From Rahnella woolbedingensis (GTDB taxonomy: Bacteria; Pseudomonadota; Gammaproteobacteria; Enterobacterales; Enterobacteriaceae), in contig NZ_RAHH01000036.1 of NCBI RefSeq assembly GCF_003602095.1, positions 1-47,008 on the forward strand: DNA of 47,008 nucleotides, written 5' to 3'. Under the pieces are notes generated by a model. That model was not told the origin of the DNA, made no database searches, and saw only the letters and a program-made list of their open reading frames with translations. Of this stretch, positions 45,279 to 47,008 are shown piece by piece. The position numbers and the translations under genes are program-made. How positions within the stretch are numbered: the stretch's first letter is position 1; each line of letters starts with the position of its first letter.

Positions 45279-46886
45279 TCAGAATGTTTCCCAATTTTCC
45301 GAGCTTTTCACACTATTCACCGAAAGCAATCCGGTATCCGGGCGTAGCAGCGGAGCAGAAATCGCTTTCGCTGGCCGTCCCTTCACGTTGGTCACGCTGT
45401 CCCTGAGTTTGAATGTGGCTACGGCGTTGTTGAGCAATGAAGCCTGTTCTTCCAGAGAAACGGCCGCCTGCGAGGCCTGTTCAACCAGCGAGGCGTTCTG
45501 CTGTGTCACGCTGTCCATCTGAGTGATCGCGACCGCTACCTGACCGATACCTTTGCTTTGCTCATCGGATGCAGAAGCGATTTCCGCCATAATATCGGTG
45601 ACATGCGTAATTGAGCGCACCACTTCGTTCATGGTCAGACCGGCGTTTTCCACCAGTCTGGAGCCGCTGTCGACGCGGGAAACCGATTCACTGATAAGCG
45701 ATTCGATTTCTTTCGCTGCCTGGGCGCTGCGCTGTGCCAGATTGCGCACTTCACTGGCGACCACTGCAAATCCACGCCCCTGTTCGCCCGCACGTGCGGC
45801 TTCAACTGCGGCATTCAGCGCCAGAATATTGGTCTGGAAAGCAATGCTGTTGATGACAGACGTAATTTCAGCAATCTTTTTCGAGCTGCCTGAGATGTCT
45901 TTCATGGTGCTGACCACGTCCGCCACAATATTGCCGCCCTTCTGCGCCGTGCCTGAGGCTTCAATCACCAGCTGGCTGGCGTGATGTGCATTATCAGCGT
46001 TGTGTTTAACCGTTGCCGTCAGTTCTTCCATGCTGGCTGCGGTTTGTTCCAGAGCAGAAGCCTGTTCTTCCGTTCGCGAAGATAAATCGTTATTGCCCGC
46101 TGAAATTTCTGAAGCGCCCTGATAGATGTGGTTCGTACAGTTACGGATAGTTTGCACCGTGTTCACCAGACTCGCCTGCATCACGTTCAGCAGCGGGATC
46201 AGTTTACCGGCACAGTTTTTTCCGAACTCTTCCAGATTATGCGTCAGGTCGCCGCTGGCGATCACCGCGAACTGATCGCGGATTTTATCCAGCGGTTTCA
46301 CCAGCGCCATCACCAGATAACGATCGGTCAGCAATAGCAGGATCAAACCCACTCCGAATGCGCTCAGCTGGATCACTTTGCTCATGTAGGTCAGATGATT
46401 GGATTCACTTTGTGCCGCCTGGAAATCAACTGCAATCTGGCTGCTGACTTTTTCCATAGATGAACCAAAATTGCGGCTCAGAGCCGGCACCGTGGTATTG
46501 GCTAACTGGTTATAGGTATCGATATTCTTGCTGCTGGCAGCATTGAATAACGGCGTAACGCCCTGAGTCAGCAGGTTTTCCCAGCTGGTGATCAGTTCCT
46601 GAACGGCTGAATCCTCTAAACCTGGATGCGCAGCCGTTTTAAAACTGGCCAGCGCCTGTGTCAGTCCATCGAGGGATTGTTTGGCGGTATCAAAAGTCTC
46701 ACTGCCTTTTGTCGGGTCCGCCTGAAGCTGTGCAACAGCGCGGCTCAGACGTGTCACGGTACGGAAATACTGATCATTACCTTTGCTGATCAGCGTCATG
46801 TTGTTGACCAGTTCGGTACTGTTACTGGTGTTTCGCGTCAATGTGCCAAGTGATGTGACGGTATAAATCGAAACACCGGCCCACAT
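45279..46886 (-). CDS. Methyl-accepting chemotaxis protein, 5' end truncated or frameshifted
   Basis: 535 aa from the only in-frame ATG ([10 protein letters not shown]), which falls in the middle of the first membrane helix. A four-helix-bundle-type periplasmic domain (about 20-170), second membrane helix (about 170-195), HAMP (about 196-250) and cytoplasmic signalling domain follow, with the hairpin tip [22 protein letters not shown]. The end NWETF is the CheR/CheB-binding pentapeptide of high-abundance receptors. The frame stays open for 18 codons upstream (reading [17 protein letters not shown], clearly helix 1) until TGA at 46941-46943, with no ATG, GTG or TTG. The ligand cannot be told. 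The intact coding part looks well kept, so the break may be recent or a sequencing error. Confidence 0.8.
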   Translation of the reverse strand: MWAGVSIYTVTSLGTLTRNTSNSTELVNNMTLISKGNDQYFRTVTRLSRAVAQLQADPTKGSETFDTAKQSLDGLTQALASFKTAAHPGLEDSAVQELITSWENLLTQGVTPLFNAASSKNIDTYNQLANTTVPALSRNFGSSMEKVSSQIAVDFQAAQSESNHLTYMSKVIQLSAFGVGLILLLLTDRYLVMALVKPLDKIRDQFAVIASGDLTHNLEEFGKNCAGKLIPLLNVMQASLVNTVQTIRNCTNHIYQGASEISAGNNDLSSRTEEQASALEQTAASMEELTATVKHNADNAHHASQLVIEASGTAQKGGNIVADVVSTMKDISGSSKKIAEITSVINSIAFQTNILALNAAVEAARAGEQGRGFAVVASEVRNLAQRSAQAAKEIESLISESVSRVDSGSRLVENAGLTMNEVVRSITHVTDIMAEIASASDEQSKGIGQVAVAITQMDSVTQQNASLVEQASQAAVSLEEQASLLNNAVATFKLRDSVTNVKGRPAKAISAPLLRPDTGLLSVNSVKSSENWETF

Positions 46887-46932
46887 GGCGCAAAAGATGC
46901 CAAGAATGGTTAATAAAGCGGCCCTGATGGTT

Positions 46933-46968
46933 AATGCTGGTCACTTAAGGTGACCAGCATTGTTTTTT
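46933..46968 (+). terminator. Terminator-like hairpin at the 5' edge of the chemoreceptor gene
   Basis: AATGCTGGTCAC (46933-46944), loop TTAAG and GTGACCAGCATT (46950-46961) form a perfect 12-bp stem. G and six T (46963-46968) follow on the plus strand. No plus-strand gene ends nearby, so its role as a terminator is unclear; it covers the place where the receptor start codon should be. Confidence 0.6.
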
Positions 46969-47008
46969 AAAGGATATTTCGACCTTTTTTCTCTCACTTC
47001 CCTTGCAT

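Overview
The window is a stretch of enterobacterial core chromosome. Gene content, gene order and protein sequences (tol-pal, cydABX, sdh-suc-gltA, kdp, seqA-pgm) match Enterobacterales. The pcp gene inside the 5-oxoprolinase operon, the periplasmic cyclic-nucleotide phosphodiesterase and the TudS-DUF1722 fusion suggest a Rahnella/Serratia/Ewingella-like member (Yersiniaceae) rather than Escherichia; the genus is an inference. I see no prophage, insertion sequence or CRISPR array.

Layout. 1-9.9 kb, all minus strand: cydA-cydB-cydX-ybgE (cytochrome bd oxidase), then ybgC-tolQ-tolR-tolA-tolB-pal-cpoB (envelope-spanning Tol-Pal machine), ending in a tRNA-Lys with its own stringent-type promoter. 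9.9-19.8 kb, minus strand: sdhCDAB-sucABCD, encoding succinate dehydrogenase, 2-oxoglutarate dehydrogenase E1/E2 and succinyl-CoA synthetase. It ends in a UUCG-loop terminator preceded by a candidate SdhX-like 3'-UTR RNA. gltA (citrate synthase) diverges at 20.6 kb across an 870-base regulatory gap. 22-25.8 kb, minus strand: pxpB-pxpC-pxpA-pcp-nei, a tightly overlapping operon. Pcp releases 5-oxoproline from peptides and PxpABC converts it to glutamate; nei (DNA repair) is the last gene. 26-27.4 kb, plus strand: a YcaD-like MFS transporter with an acidic tail. 27.5-31.7 kb, minus strand: a TudS-DUF1722 protein (ybgA/RudS-like), phrB photolyase, a periplasmic cyclic-nucleotide phosphodiesterase and ybgI, behind a 26-bp palindrome. 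32.0-40.5 kb: ybfA, then kdpFABCDE (high-affinity K+ uptake and its two-component system) behind a near-canonical KdpE box. 40.5-47 kb: a YqjI-like PadR regulator with AGATATATC operators, seqA-pgm, divergent ybfF and ybfE, and a chemoreceptor whose 5' end looks damaged.

The least expected signals lie between genes. A roughly 99-nt element occurs twice, once upstream of sdhC and once, inverted, between ybfA and kdpF; the copies agree at about 73 of 99 positions without gaps by hand count. Other notable signals are the palindrome in front of the RudS-like/photolyase operon, the AGATATATC operator cluster at padR, a nine-G tract inside tolA, and the hairpin at the broken start of the chemoreceptor gene.
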